Shown here: positions 52,179 through 61,237 of the stretch, piece by piece
How positions within the stretch are numbered: the stretch's first letter is position 1
Layout of the letters: each line of letters starts with the position of its first letter
Source: Rhodococcus sovatensis
Lineage (GTDB): Bacteria > Actinomycetota > Actinomycetes > Mycobacteriales > Mycobacteriaceae
DNA length: 64,000 nucleotides
NCBI RefSeq assembly: GCF_037327425.1
Contig: NZ_CP147846.1
Span: 558,001-622,000, forward strand
Direction: 5' to 3'
Made by a program: the position numbers and the translations under genes
Notes under the pieces: generated by a model
What the model saw: only the letters and a program-made list of their open reading frames with translations
Databases searched by the model: none
What the model was told of the DNA's origin: nothing

Positions 52179-53311
52179 GAAGCTGCCACTTTCATCAGGC
52201 CGCGAAGGCGTTCGGCGTCGAATTCGTTGTCTTTGCGCAGAGAAGAGAGAATGGACCGAAGTTCATGAAGAGATGCCCGGCTCGGTGCAACTCCGAGGAA
52301 GTCCCTGGACGCGGGCGGGCCCCACTGGGCCAGTCCCGACGCGGTCATCGGAGCCCATCCAGGCTCCAGGGAGCTGTCGAACATGTCACCGTCGCTGAAA
52401 TGTTCCACCAGGAAGCCGTCTGGATCGCGCCAGTAGTCGAAGATCTGGCTGCCTTGGATGTGCCTGCCGATTCCCCACGAATGGCGGTACCCACGTTCGG
52501 TCAAGTGCTCGCCGCCCGCGGCGATGGCATCGAGATCCGAGACTTGATAGGCGGAGTGCACGTACCGGTTCGACGGGCCAAGCGTCATGGCAAGGGTGTG
52601 GTGGTCTGTAGGGGTGTTGCCACGGTCGCACCGGATGAAGCTCATCACCGGTCCTCGCTCGCGTTGACCGGCGTAGTAGAGAAAGTCGCTGACGATCAAA
52701 CCCAGGTGACGGAGGTACCAATCCAGGTTTTCGAGGTAGTCGGTTCGTTGGAGGACGACATGTCCGAGGCGTTGAATGAGGGCGGGCTCGTGCGGCGGAC
52801 GTTGAGTTGCGTTCACCCGATGGCGTGGCACACCGAAGTTGTATATGTGTGTCCGTTGACCGGGGAGAGCAGCGTGCACGTCGTACCCCGACACCACCTG
52901 GACAGGTTGGCCGCTCGGGTCGGTGAGCGTCACTGCGATGCCACCCAGCGCGTCGGGAAGGCGGTGTACGCGATGCCCGGTGGCGTCGGCGAGCTTCATT
53001 ACATCTGCGTCTGCAGCCGCTGCGAACGCCGTGCCCACGAATCGTGTCCGCTTGCCACGACGGATGATGACTGCCGGCCCTCCGGCCTGCGTCCCACGAA
53101 GGTGGATCTCCTCGGGGGTGCGCAACGTCACCGAAAAGCCGAATGCCAGCGCAAAGGCTTCCGCCTTGACCAGGTCAGGCTTGGTGAACTCCAGCCAGGC
53201 GATGTCGTGAACCTTGATGATCGGGTCCGCAACCCTTCCTGGGTGCTCCCCAGTAAGGCCGCCCTGGTCCACATGCATGTTCTTGTGGCCATCCACGCCG
53301 TGTTCGTGCAC
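52175..53311 (-). CDS. Extradiol ring-cleavage dioxygenase (VOC fold)
   Basis: A 378-residue two-domain vicinal-oxygen-chelate protein. The N-terminal domain begins DIAWLEFTKPDLVKAEAFAL. In the catalytic domain, His of LGHVVLQRTD, His of DHHTLAMT and Glu of FLVEHFSDG are the three Fe(II)/Mn ligands. It cleaves a catechol at the meta position. It is first in a five-gene operon (dioxygenase, FAH, FAD hydroxylase, SDR and probably further), divergent from the TetR gene and with a palindromic operator upstream. Confidence 0.88.
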   Translation of the reverse strand: MHEHGVDGHKNMHVDQGGLTGEHPGRVADPIIKVHDIAWLEFTKPDLVKAEAFALAFGFSVTLRTPEEIHLRGTQAGGPAVIIRRGKRTRFVGTAFAAAADADVMKLADATGHRVHRLPDALGGIAVTLTDPSGQPVQVVSGYDVHAALPGQRTHIYNFGVPRHRVNATQRPPHEPALIQRLGHVVLQRTDYLENLDWYLRHLGLIVSDFLYYAGQRERGPVMSFIRCDRGNTPTDHHTLAMTLGPSNRYVHSAYQVSDLDAIAAGGEHLTERGYRHSWGIGRHIQGSQIFDYWRDPDGFLVEHFSDGDMFDSSLEPGWAPMTASGLAQWGPPASRDFLGVAPSRASLHELRSILSSLRKDNEFDAERLRGLMKVAAS

Positions 53312-53324
53312 TGATCCTCCTTGC

Positions 53325-53344
53325 AGGTGACACTATCGTCACCT
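53325..53344. promoter_or_regulatory. 20-bp palindrome, candidate TetR operator
   Basis: AGGTGAC-ACTATC-GTCACCT, perfect 7-bp arms. It is 13 bp upstream of the extradiol dioxygenase start and about 100 bp from the TetR start, so it is well placed to control both. Confidence 0.65.
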
Positions 53345-53446
53345 ATGAGCACTTCCTCAGTCAAGTGAATTGATAGAATCGTCAGCGGTGAGGATCAGTC
53401 GGGCCAATCCACGATGCATGAGAGCTCACAGAGAAGCAGGGAAGAC

Positions 53447-54094
53447 ATGACCGAAACCCCGAACCGGCTCGAACGTCGTAAAGCGCGTACCCGAGCTGCT
53501 CTGGTGTCCTCCGCGCAGGGGTTCATTGCCCGGGGCGAGTTGAATGTGCCGGTATTGGAGATCACCCAGGCTGCCGACGTCGGAATGGGTTCTTTCTACA
53601 ATCACTTCGACAGCAAGGAGCAACTGTTCCAGGCTGCGGTGGACGGCGCGCTGGAGTTGTTGGGCGACTATCTCGACTCGTTGTCCGCAGGTTCGGCGGA
53701 TCCCGCGGAGGCGTTCACGAGGTCTTTTCGGATTACCGGCAGATTGTTCAGGATGCAGCCGGAGCTGAGTCGAGTGCTCATTCACTCCGGCCCGGCGTTG
53801 ATCACCTCGGAGCACGGTCTCGGACCTCGAGCGGCTCGCGACATACATGCGGCAACCGCCGCAGGTTATTTCGTCGTCCCCGACCCGGAATTGGCCTTGT
53901 CGTTGGTGGCCGGTGCGCTCCTCGGACTCGGGCAGCTTCTGCTCGCGCAACCGTCCCGTGACGACCACGAGGCGGTGGACCGCATGACGTTCAGCGTTCT
54001 TCTTGCCCTCGGTGTCTCCGCTGCCGACGCCCGCGAATTGTGCAGCCGCCCTATACCGTCCATGAGCGAGGTTCCCACGGTGGGCGAGAAGTAG
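53447..54094 (+). CDS. TetR/AcrR-family regulator of the ring-cleavage operon
   Basis: ATG 53447 follows CAGGGAAGAC. The 215-residue product has the TetR HTH (LERRKARTRAALVSSAQGFI, VGMGSFYNHFDSKEQLFQAA) and a variable ligand domain. GxFYNHFxSKE is the classic recognition helix. It is divergent from the dioxygenase operon and near the palindrome at 53325, and it is convergent with the SDR gene at 54114. Confidence 0.92.
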   Translation: MTETPNRLERRKARTRAALVSSAQGFIARGELNVPVLEITQAADVGMGSFYNHFDSKEQLFQAAVDGALELLGDYLDSLSAGSADPAEAFTRSFRITGRLFRMQPELSRVLIHSGPALITSEHGLGPRAARDIHAATAAGYFVVPDPELALSLVAGALLGLGQLLLAQPSRDDHEAVDRMTFSVLLALGVSAADARELCSRPIPSMSEVPTVGEK

Positions 54095-54113
54095 TAAGTG
54101 CGAGCCGAAGGGC

Positions 54114-54941
54114 TCAGCGCGCGCTCTCCAGATCACGGATGAGTGCGGTGACGGTGCGGTCGCGGGCCAGTTTCCACTCCAGAACTGGGTTGAGGATTCC
54201 GCGCAGCCAGAAGTACGGGGCCCAGACGGCAGGAGCAATCGTCCGTGCGCGACGAGTTCTGACACTGCGTACCAAGAGCTCGGCTGCTCGGTCCGCAGGC
54301 AGCCGCCGATTCAGCGGCCACGGCAGCAATTCGCCGATCCGACGGCCAACCGGGTCGTCGTCGAGCGTTCCCCGTGCCAGATCGGTATCGACGACACCGA
54401 AGTACGCGAGTCCTGCCGATGCTCCGACTGCGGCGAATTCGATGCTCAGCGCGCGTCCCAGTTGTTCCACGGCAGCCTTGCTGACCATGTACGGCGCGCC
54501 TCCCATGCCGGGAGTGAATGCAGCGCAGGATGATACGAGCGCGATGTGCCCGCCGCGGGTGACTACTTCGTCTGCGCTTGCGCGCACGATGTTCAGGACT
54601 CCGCCGAAGTTCACGGCCATCACGGCGTCGAACGTACTTTTGTCCACAGTCCGGATCGTTGCCGGAGGCGGTGTGATTCCCGCATTGGCGATGACGATAT
54701 CGAGGGCGCCGAACTTCTCCACTGTTCGAGCGACACACGCCACCATCGCGTCCGAGTCGGTGACATCGGCTGCGAGCAATAGGACGCGTTCGCACTTGAT
54801 CGCATCCGCTGGAATGTCACGGTCGACCACCGCGACGGATGCACCCGCGGCAAGTAGCTTCTGCACGGTGGCAGCGCCGATACCGCGAGCCCCGCCGGTT
54901 ACGAGAGCAACTGCACCTGTCAATGCGAGCTGACGTGTCAT
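54114..54941 (-). CDS. Short-chain dehydrogenase/reductase
   Basis: A 275-residue SDR: VTGGARGIGAATVQ, NAGITPPPATI, SSCAAFTPG and YMVSKAAVEQLG for catalysis. The C-terminal extension (PYFWLRGILNPVLEW) with hydrophobic residues suggests a lipophilic substrate. ATGA overlap with the Baeyer-Villiger monooxygenase implies that it provides the ketone for that enzyme or handles its product. Confidence 0.88.
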   Translation of the reverse strand: MTRQLALTGAVALVTGGARGIGAATVQKLLAAGASVAVVDRDIPADAIKCERVLLLAADVTDSDAMVACVARTVEKFGALDIVIANAGITPPPATIRTVDKSTFDAVMAVNFGGVLNIVRASADEVVTRGGHIALVSSCAAFTPGMGGAPYMVSKAAVEQLGRALSIEFAAVGASAGLAYFGVVDTDLARGTLDDDPVGRRIGELLPWPLNRRLPADRAAELLVRSVRTRRARTIAPAVWAPYFWLRGILNPVLEWKLARDRTVTALIRDLESAR

Positions 54942-56476
54942 GCGGAGGCCTCCGATATTGCAGGCTCGACTTCGGCGACGGGTGTCGCCGATCGAGTGCG
55001 GTAACCGTAGTGGTCGAGCTCGATCACGGACATCCGCCGGGTGAAATTACGCACCGATCCTGGCCAGTAGGTGACGTTGCGACCTGAGGGACTGAGGTAG
55101 TAGCTGCTGCATCCGCCTGAGTTCCACACCGATCCCGCGAGCCGGGCATCGGTGTACGCGGCGAATTCGGCCTGCGCTGTGCTGCTGACTTCGAGTGCGA
55201 CAATGGACTTGTCGTCCATGACTCGAAGCGCCTCGAGTATGTAGTTCACCTGTGCCTCGATGGTGACGACCTGAGAGGTGTAGACCACCGAATTGGGCCC
55301 GAGGAGCATGAAGAAATTCGGGAAGCCCTGCACGGTTGTTCCGCGGTAGGAAGACATCTCGCCGCCGGGCCACGCGTCGGTCAGCGACTTTCCGTTGCGG
55401 CCACGGATGCGCCGAAAGCCGGAGTGCTTGGCGATGGTGAATCCGGTCCCCAGCACGATCGTGTCGACCTCGTGCATCCGCCCATCCGCGGTGACGATTC
55501 CGTCCGGCCGGACTTCGGTGATGGCCGTCGTCTCCACACTGACGTTGTCACGAGCGAGCGCGGGATAGAACTTGTTGGAGAACGTCGGCCGTTTGCACCC
55601 GAACGCATACTGCGGAGTGAGCTTCTCTCGAAGTACCGGATCTTTGATCTGACGTCGAAGGTGTGCCCGTCCGAGCGCAGCAAGGGGAGCCAGGAGTGCC
55701 CGATGGTTGATGAGACCGGGTACCAACGCTTCCTGGAACAAGTCGAAGACGCGGCGCAGCGCCCTCTGCGTCACCGGGAATGTGCGTTGCACCTGACGAC
55801 CGGATTCCGATATCGGACGGTCAGGGTGAGGCAGGATCCACGTCGGAGTCCGTTGGAACACAGTCAGATGCGCGGCTTCGGGAGCGATGCGCGGTACGAA
55901 CTGCACTGCTGAGGCCCCGGTTCCGATGACGGCTATGCGGCGGTCCTTCGCGGAGAATTCGTGGTCCCACTCGGCGGAGTGAAAGACAGTGCCCGAGAAC
56001 GATTCGAGGCCATCGATATTCGGGCGGGCAGGTTCGCTGAACGGTCCGAGCGCGCCGACCAACACCCGAGCTGACCATGTCCCCCCGGATGTTGTGACGA
56101 GCCATCGCGCCTCCGTTTCGTTCCAGGAAGCGTCGAGGACTTCGTGACCGAATCGGATTCGGTCTCGGATCTCGAACTTGTCCGTGCAGGCGTTGAGGTA
56201 GCTCTCGATCTCCGGCTGCAGGGGATAGAGGCGAGTCCAGTCGGGATTGGGGGCGAAGGAGAACGAATACAGGGCGGACGGAATGTCGCACTGTGCACCT
56301 GGGTAGGTGTTCACGTGCCACGTCCCGCCGACTGCGTCCCCACGCTCGAAGACCAGGAAGTCCGGGCGCCCTTCCTGCTGCAGGCGGATCGCTGCACCGA
56401 GACCGCCGAAACCCGCTCCGATGATCGCGACATCGATCAGTGGCACCGTCTCGGTGTCCGAAGTTGCTGCAGTCAT
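54938..56476 (-). CDS. Baeyer-Villiger-type flavin monooxygenase
   Basis: A 512-residue class B flavoprotein: FAD motif IIGAGFGGLGAAIRLQ, NADP motif VIGTGASAVQF, and the BVMO fingerprint FSGTVFHSAEWD, which fits FxGxxxHxxxW but has Asp where Pro is most common. GTWHVNTYPGAQCDIPS is a characteristic segment. Such enzymes convert ketones to esters or lactones with NADPH and O2. Stop-start overlap with the SDR (54938-54941). Confidence 0.9.
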   Translation of the reverse strand: MTAATSDTETVPLIDVAIIGAGFGGLGAAIRLQQEGRPDFLVFERGDAVGGTWHVNTYPGAQCDIPSALYSFSFAPNPDWTRLYPLQPEIESYLNACTDKFEIRDRIRFGHEVLDASWNETEARWLVTTSGGTWSARVLVGALGPFSEPARPNIDGLESFSGTVFHSAEWDHEFSAKDRRIAVIGTGASAVQFVPRIAPEAAHLTVFQRTPTWILPHPDRPISESGRQVQRTFPVTQRALRRVFDLFQEALVPGLINHRALLAPLAALGRAHLRRQIKDPVLREKLTPQYAFGCKRPTFSNKFYPALARDNVSVETTAITEVRPDGIVTADGRMHEVDTIVLGTGFTIAKHSGFRRIRGRNGKSLTDAWPGGEMSSYRGTTVQGFPNFFMLLGPNSVVYTSQVVTIEAQVNYILEALRVMDDKSIVALEVSSTAQAEFAAYTDARLAGSVWNSGGCSSYYLSPSGRNVTYWPGSVRNFTRRMSVIELDHYGYRTRSATPVAEVEPAISEASA

Positions 56477-56497
56477 GAGGGTGACTCCTTCTTTTAC

Positions 56498-56545
56498 AGA
56501 TCGGGGACGCTAGAGATCGAGGACGCTAGAGATCGAGGACGAGGA
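56498..56545. repeat. 16-bp tandem repeat over the end of the reductase gene
   Basis: Units starting at 56498, 56514 and 56530 of the type AGATCGAGGACGCTAG (first unit with GGGG instead of GAGG, third partial). On the minus strand each unit reads ...LDL-stop, so the gene's last codons and stop are duplicated downstream by slippage. Confidence 0.85.
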
Positions 56546-57623
56546 TTTCGTTGTCGGTGGCACCGCGCAAGACGCAGAGGGTGAGCGATTCCTCCCTCTC
56601 GGCGACGCCGAGAACGCGATCGCGGTGGTCGACTCGACCGGCCACGAGCCCCACGACGCACGCTCCGCAGAAGCCTTGCCTGCACGAGTACGGCTGATCC
56701 GGATTGACTCGTCGAAGTGCATCGAGTGCCGTTTCCTGCGCCCCGACTCCGATCGTTCGGCCCGAACGATTCAGTTGGAGCGTGAAAGGCTTGCCGTCGA
56801 CGACCGGTGCAGGAGCGAACAGTTCGGCGTGGAATTCCCGGACGGCGCTGGTACGTCGCGCTTCGTCGCGCAACTTCGACGACAGAGCCACCGGCCCGCA
56901 GACGTACATCGCCGTCTCGCCCTCGGCGAGATCCACGATGTCGGAGGGAGACGGGAAGCCGTCCACATCGTCGGTCCGGACAACTAGATGTCCTCCGGAC
57001 GTCAGGGCCAGCTGCTGCAGTTCCTTGACGAAAGGCAGACTCGGCTTGGATCGACCGTGGTAATACAGCGTCCATTTCGCGCCGTCCTGCACAGCGCGTT
57101 CTACCATCGCACGGATGGGCGTGATTCCGATTCCCGCGGCAACGAAGAGGTAGTGCTCGGCGTCGGCCATCGGAAATGCGTTGCGCGGTCCACGGACTCG
57201 AAGAACATCACCTGGCTGCAGGTTGTGGATCTCGGTCGATGCACTGCCGCCAATCACCTTGCGAACACTGATGCGGTAGCGGCGACTGCTGGTTGGGTGT
57301 CCGGTGAGCGAGTACTGGCGCACTGCCCCCGAGGGGGTGGTGATGTCGATGTGGGCACCGGGCATCCACGACGGAAGCGGCGCACCGTCGGCGCGGCGCA
57401 ACAGCAGTGAACGGACGTCCTCTGCTTCGTCGACGATCTCGTCGATGACCGCGTCGAATTCGTAGCCGACGTATCGCCGTGGCCGCGCCGGGGACAGGGC
57501 GGTCACGATCGACGAGTCCGCGACGAGCTTGGCGTAGATCTTCGATGCCGCGCCGATGGCGCGGAGTCCGATGCCGGGTGCGGCCACCGTGACATCGCCC
57601 AGGTGACTGCGAGTCGCGGTCAT
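56526..57623 (-). CDS. Phthalate-dioxygenase-reductase-like FMN/2Fe-2S reductase B
   Basis: A 365-residue paralogue of the reductase at 46668-47810. N-terminal extension, flavin segment RQYSLTGHPTSSRRYRISV, NAD domain with ITPIRAMVERA and MYVCGPVAL, and a C-terminal ferredoxin domain YSCRQGFCGACVVGL with the fourth Cys in TLCVL. ATG 57623 overlaps the stop of the PF10118-type gene (ATGA), the same arrangement as the other pair. Probably transfers electrons to that protein or to another oxygenase of the cluster. Confidence 0.92.
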   Translation of the reverse strand: MTATRSHLGDVTVAAPGIGLRAIGAASKIYAKLVADSSIVTALSPARPRRYVGYEFDAVIDEIVDEAEDVRSLLLRRADGAPLPSWMPGAHIDITTPSGAVRQYSLTGHPTSSRRYRISVRKVIGGSASTEIHNLQPGDVLRVRGPRNAFPMADAEHYLFVAAGIGITPIRAMVERAVQDGAKWTLYYHGRSKPSLPFVKELQQLALTSGGHLVVRTDDVDGFPSPSDIVDLAEGETAMYVCGPVALSSKLRDEARRTSAVREFHAELFAPAPVVDGKPFTLQLNRSGRTIGVGAQETALDALRRVNPDQPYSCRQGFCGACVVGLVAGRVDHRDRVLGVAEREESLTLCVLRGATDNEILVLDL

Positions 57624-58534
57624 TGCTGCGCCGCCAGAGCCGCTGGAGACTTGGCTAGGTACTGCACGGCCTTGTCGATATCGCCCATATTGGACGGGTG
57701 AAAGCCGGGGCGGATGTAGAGGGAGAGCTGAACGAAGAGAAAAGACAGCCCCGGTATGAGGTTCTTGTGTGATGCCCGGGCAAAGGCAACAGGCCATGGC
57801 ATACGGAATCGGCGCTTCCCGATGCGGGGCGTCGCGACCGAGTTCTTGTACAGGTAGGCAGCGGTGGTGAACCACAGCACGGCCAACCCGGCGCTGGCCA
57901 CGACGGCTGTCCGTGCCCGTCGGAAGCCGCCGCCGTCCACGTACTGGAAGGCGTCGAATGCGACATTGCGGTGCTCTAGTTCCTCGGCACCGTGCCAACG
58001 CAGTAGGTCCAGCATCGTCGGATCGACGCCGAGTCGATCGAATTCGGTGTTGTCGAGCAACCACTCACCGACCACCGCAGTGAAATGCTCTGCTGCTGCA
58101 TAAATTCCGAGCCGTTCGTTCAGCCACGCCTTGCCTGGGCGCCCGGTCAGGCCGTGGTCGCCGAACACCACTCCCACCGCGAATCGGATTCGCCGCAGGA
58201 TCGGTTCGATGTCCACACCGTGTGCGACGAGGTATTCGCGGAAGCTCTCGTGCGAGGACGCGTGGGTCGCTTCCTGGCCGACGAACCCGACTACCTCCTC
58301 GTGCAATCTGCGGTCGTCGATGAAGGGGAGAGCACGGGCGAAAACATCTGCCATCGCGCGCTCGCCCTCGGGTAGAACGAGGTGCATCACGTTCCAGAAG
58401 TGGGTGGCGTACCAGTTGCCTGGGATGTATTGAAGGGGAACGTTCGACCAATCGAACTTCACGGGCCGCGCGACGATCGCGTAGGACTCGTCGATGTATC
58501 GGTCGTTCGAGTCGACCGCCTTGTTCCTGGACAT
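57620..58534 (-). CDS. PF10118-type 'metal-dependent hydrolase' B with ferritin-like di-iron motif
   Basis: A 304-residue paralogue of the product of 47807-48730. The ligand pattern is repeated: Glu56 or 58 (LPEGERA), Glu88/His91 (GQEATHASS), Glu149 (AAAEHFTA), Glu185/His188 (HGAEELEHRNVAF). Both paralogues also share KFDW/SFDW and a C-terminal basic region. First gene of its operon, divergent from a TetR gene, with palindromes in between. Confidence 0.8.
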   Translation of the reverse strand: MSRNKAVDSNDRYIDESYAIVARPVKFDWSNVPLQYIPGNWYATHFWNVMHLVLPEGERAMADVFARALPFIDDRRLHEEVVGFVGQEATHASSHESFREYLVAHGVDIEPILRRIRFAVGVVFGDHGLTGRPGKAWLNERLGIYAAAEHFTAVVGEWLLDNTEFDRLGVDPTMLDLLRWHGAEELEHRNVAFDAFQYVDGGGFRRARTAVVASAGLAVLWFTTAAYLYKNSVATPRIGKRRFRMPWPVAFARASHKNLIPGLSFLFVQLSLYIRPGFHPSNMGDIDKAVQYLAKSPAALAAQQ

Positions 58535-58578
58535 TCGAACTCCATCCTTCGATGTGCTGTTGTTCAGATGCTACATAG

Positions 58579-58604
58579 CAACAGTTAATGTTGCAATGTT
58601 GCAT
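58579..58604. promoter_or_regulatory. Nested palindromes, candidate TetR operator
   Basis: GCAACA-GTTAA-TGTTGC (58579-58595) overlaps TGCAA-TG-TTGCA (58593-58604), and TGCTACATAGCA lies at its left. The region sits between divergent genes and only about 40 bp from the TetR start. Confidence 0.55.
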
Positions 58605-58642
58605 TCGCGTGTGGAAGCAGGAATGGCCGTTAGGATCGGGCA

Positions 58643-59215
58643 ATGCATCCAGACGGAGACGATGGGCCCATTCTGGACGCCGCGTTCGAGCTGTTCGGCG
58701 AGGTCGGCATTGCGCGGACGACCATCGGCGACGTCGCGAAGCGGGCCAAGGTCAATCGCGTGACCGTTTATCGCCGGATCGGCTCGAAAGACGAGCTGGT
58801 GCAGGCCGTCATGGGGCGAGAATCGGCCAGATTGTTCGCGTCACTGGCCGCGGTTGCGTCGGAGCACTCCTCCCCGGCCGAGCGCATCGTCCATGGCTTT
58901 GCGACGACCATCGACTCCGTCCGCACCAATCCGGTTCTGCTGAAGATGTTCGACTCGGAAAGCCCAGTAGTGCTGGAGCAGCTGACGACCAACGCAGCGG
59001 GACTGCTGGCGCCGGCGATACGTGCTGCAACGGCCATTTCGCGCGGAGAATCAGGCACCGAAGATTTCGTCATGCCCGAAGCGCCGGAAATTGTTGTACG
59101 GCTGGTTCATTCGATTCTCCTGACGCCGTCGGCTGCAGCGCCCCTGGATACCTACGAGGAGCTTGTCGTCTTCGCACGTCGGAACGTGGTTCCGATGCTG
59201 ACTCTGAACGCCTAG
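58643..59215 (+). CDS. TetR/AcrR-family regulator
   Basis: A 190-residue protein. HTH: PILDAAFELFGEVGIARTTI and AKVNRVTVYRRIGSKDELVQ. The remainder is the all-helical ligand domain with a hydrophobic C-terminus. Divergent from the di-iron-like/reductase pair B, with the candidate operator at 58579-58604, so autoregulation and control of that pair are likely. The DNA-binding helix is of the TVYRRIGSKDEL type common in actinobacteria. Confidence 0.92.
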   Translation: MHPDGDDGPILDAAFELFGEVGIARTTIGDVAKRAKVNRVTVYRRIGSKDELVQAVMGRESARLFASLAAVASEHSSPAERIVHGFATTIDSVRTNPVLLKMFDSESPVVLEQLTTNAAGLLAPAIRAATAISRGESGTEDFVMPEAPEIVVRLVHSILLTPSAAAPLDTYEELVVFARRNVVPMLTLNA

Positions 59216-59232
59216 TCCTCGAATCGCAGCAG

Positions 59233-59251
59233 TTAGGGTAGGGTTGGCTCG
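59233..59251 (+). promoter_or_regulatory. IdeR/DtxR-like iron box
   Basis: TTAGGGTAGGGTTGGCTCG shows the left half (TTAGG-TAGG) of the TTAGGTTAGGCTAACCTAA consensus with a weak right half. It is 62 bp upstream of the siderophore-binding protein gene, which fits iron repression. Confidence 0.5.
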
Positions 59252-59312
59252 CCTTCCATCGTGGCAGGCCCGTTTCCCACTTGCACGTCGATCTTGGAGG
59301 TCACTGATCCAC

Positions 59313-60332
59313 ATGAGCATGTCACTACCGTTCGACGTGCCAAGGCGGGCCACGACGTATGCGATAGCCGGTGTGATGGCGTCTGCGTTGGTACTTTCAG
59401 GATGCTCGAGCGCAAGTTCGGACTCGGAACTGCACGCGAGCACGAAAACGGTCGACGACTACTTCGGTTCGGTCGAAGTTCCGGCCGAGCCGGTGCGTGT
59501 CGTGGCAGCGGACCCGATTTCCCTGGCGCTGATGTTGTCGCTCGATGTCCAACCCGTGGCAGCATCGTTCAACCCGCTCGCGCTCCCCGCACACCTGGAT
59601 GAGCGCACGGATGACATCGTCAACATAGCTGGGGAGGCAGGCGGATTCGTTCCCAACGTGGAGGCGATTCTGGCTCAGGAGCCCGATCTGGTCATCGTTG
59701 TCGCCGGCTATGACGACGAAGGAGATGAGGCCTGGAACAAGGAAACGTACGACAAGATTGCCGCGAGTGGTGTTCCGACCTACGGGTACGCCTACAACGA
59801 CGGAGTCTCGATCGACGATGTGTCCAACGGTGTTGCCGCCGTGGGCGAGGTACTCGGGAAGCAGAACGAGGCGGCGGACTCGATGCAGTCCCTCACGGAT
59901 CGAATGGCGGAATTGAAACAGCGTGTCTCTGATGCAGGACTCGCCGACAAGCCCGTCTCGGCGGTCCGCCTGAGCGAGCGGGGTGAGTATTCCATTCGTG
60001 TCGGCACAGGCGAGAGCGTTGCTTTCCGCGGGTTGGGGATGGCCCAGCCTCCCGGTCAGCAGGACCCAAGTCTGTTTCGCATCGACATCACAGACGAAAC
60101 ACTGAGCCTTCTCGCGTCCGCCGACACCCTGTTCGTGTACACCGACGAGGGGGCCGACGCGGAGCAGGACACGATCACCACCGCACCGCTCTGGTCGACC
60201 CTGCCTGCGGTGCAGCAGAACCGAGTGCACTGGGTCTCGGCGAGCGTATGGAACTCCTCGGACCCGATCGGGTTGGGCAAAATCATGGACGACATCGAAA
60301 CGATGTTCATCGAGCCCGCCGAACAGAGCTGA
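59313..60332 (+). CDS. Iron-siderophore ABC transporter substrate-binding lipoprotein
   Basis: ATG 59313 (MSMSLPFDVPRR) is preceded by GGAGG with a rather long 12-nt spacing. The signal ends in LVLSGC. The 339-residue protein has the FecB/FepB-type beginning PVRVVAADPISLALMLSLDV and the middle EAILAQEPDLVIVVAGYDDE, and no permease or ATPase genes follow, so it depends on components elsewhere. Followed after 10 bp by a siderophore-interacting reductase, implying one operon. Confidence 0.9.
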   Translation: MSMSLPFDVPRRATTYAIAGVMASALVLSGCSSASSDSELHASTKTVDDYFGSVEVPAEPVRVVAADPISLALMLSLDVQPVAASFNPLALPAHLDERTDDIVNIAGEAGGFVPNVEAILAQEPDLVIVVAGYDDEGDEAWNKETYDKIAASGVPTYGYAYNDGVSIDDVSNGVAAVGEVLGKQNEAADSMQSLTDRMAELKQRVSDAGLADKPVSAVRLSERGEYSIRVGTGESVAFRGLGMAQPPGQQDPSLFRIDITDETLSLLASADTLFVYTDEGADAEQDTITTAPLWSTLPAVQQNRVHWVSASVWNSSDPIGLGKIMDDIETMFIEPAEQS

Positions 60333-60342
60333 CGGCATCGTC

Positions 60343-61230
60343 GTGGCCCGTCAGCGTGATGAAGGTGCATACCTCACTGCACGAGTGCTGGAATCGATTC
60401 GGCTGTCTCCGTCGCTGATTCGAGTCGTATTCGATGCTTCCGATGCGCACGGATTCGAGTCGAGTGGGGCACCCGACGAGATCGTGCACCTCTACTTCCC
60501 CGCAGACGGAGAGAGCGCGCCGTCCGAGATGACCCGTCGCAACGGAATTCTCGCTCATCACGACGGTGTGGTCAGGGAATGCCGCAACTACACTGTCCGG
60601 CGCTGGGACGGCAATCGGATCGTCATCGATTTCGTCGATCACGTGGGCGGCGTCGCTGCTGATTGGGCCCGCTCGGCCCAACCCGGTCTGGCGCTGGGAA
60701 TGTGGGGAATGCGGTCGTGGTATCAGCCTCAGGAGAACACGGACTGGATGCTGTTCGTCGCCGATCTGCCTGGGCTACCTGCACTGTGCCGCGCCCTCGA
60801 GCAACTGCCTGCGGGCCTGCGAGCACATGCGATTGCCGAGGTCGCCCACGCCGAAGACGTGCTCGATGTTCGATCGGATGCGTCGATCACAGTCGATTGG
60901 AGGGTTGCCGGGAACGGACGTGCCCCCTCGGAACTCCCCGATGCCGTTCGCGCGTACGAGATACCGACGGGCAATGGCTACGTCTGGTTCGGTGGGGAGG
61001 CCTCGGCAGGCAGAGCTGTACGCAAGTACTTGCGCGGTGAAGTCGGCATTCCCGCAGATCGATTGGCCATCGTCGGCTACTGGCGTGACGACAAAGAGGC
61101 GTGGCTCGAACGCTACGAGCGCGTTGCCGATTCACTGATCGACGACTACCAGCGAATCGCGGCCACCGGCATGGGTGAGGCCGAAGCCGAGATCCACTGG
61201 GACGAGATTCTCGAACGCGCAGGTCTGTAG
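60343..61230 (+). CDS. Siderophore-interacting protein (FAD ferric reductase)
   Basis: GTG 60343. The 295-residue protein has the SIP/ViuB features: RNYTVRRWDG for FAD, HVGGVAADWA, and a C-terminal NAD-binding domain with VWFGGEASAGRAVRKYL and IVGYWRDDKEAW. It reduces the ferric siderophore in the cytoplasm to release iron. Together with the binding protein it makes a short iron-acquisition operon under the IdeR-like box. Confidence 0.92.
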   Translation: MARQRDEGAYLTARVLESIRLSPSLIRVVFDASDAHGFESSGAPDEIVHLYFPADGESAPSEMTRRNGILAHHDGVVRECRNYTVRRWDGNRIVIDFVDHVGGVAADWARSAQPGLALGMWGMRSWYQPQENTDWMLFVADLPGLPALCRALEQLPAGLRAHAIAEVAHAEDVLDVRSDASITVDWRVAGNGRAPSELPDAVRAYEIPTGNGYVWFGGEASAGRAVRKYLRGEVGIPADRLAIVGYWRDDKEAWLERYERVADSLIDDYQRIAATGMGEAEAEIHWDEILERAGL

Positions 61231-61237
61231 AACTCGA

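Noticed and set aside
59313..61230. Complete siderophore ABC transporter operon
   Set aside because: Only a binding protein and a siderophore-interacting reductase are present. Permease and ATPase genes are not in the window.
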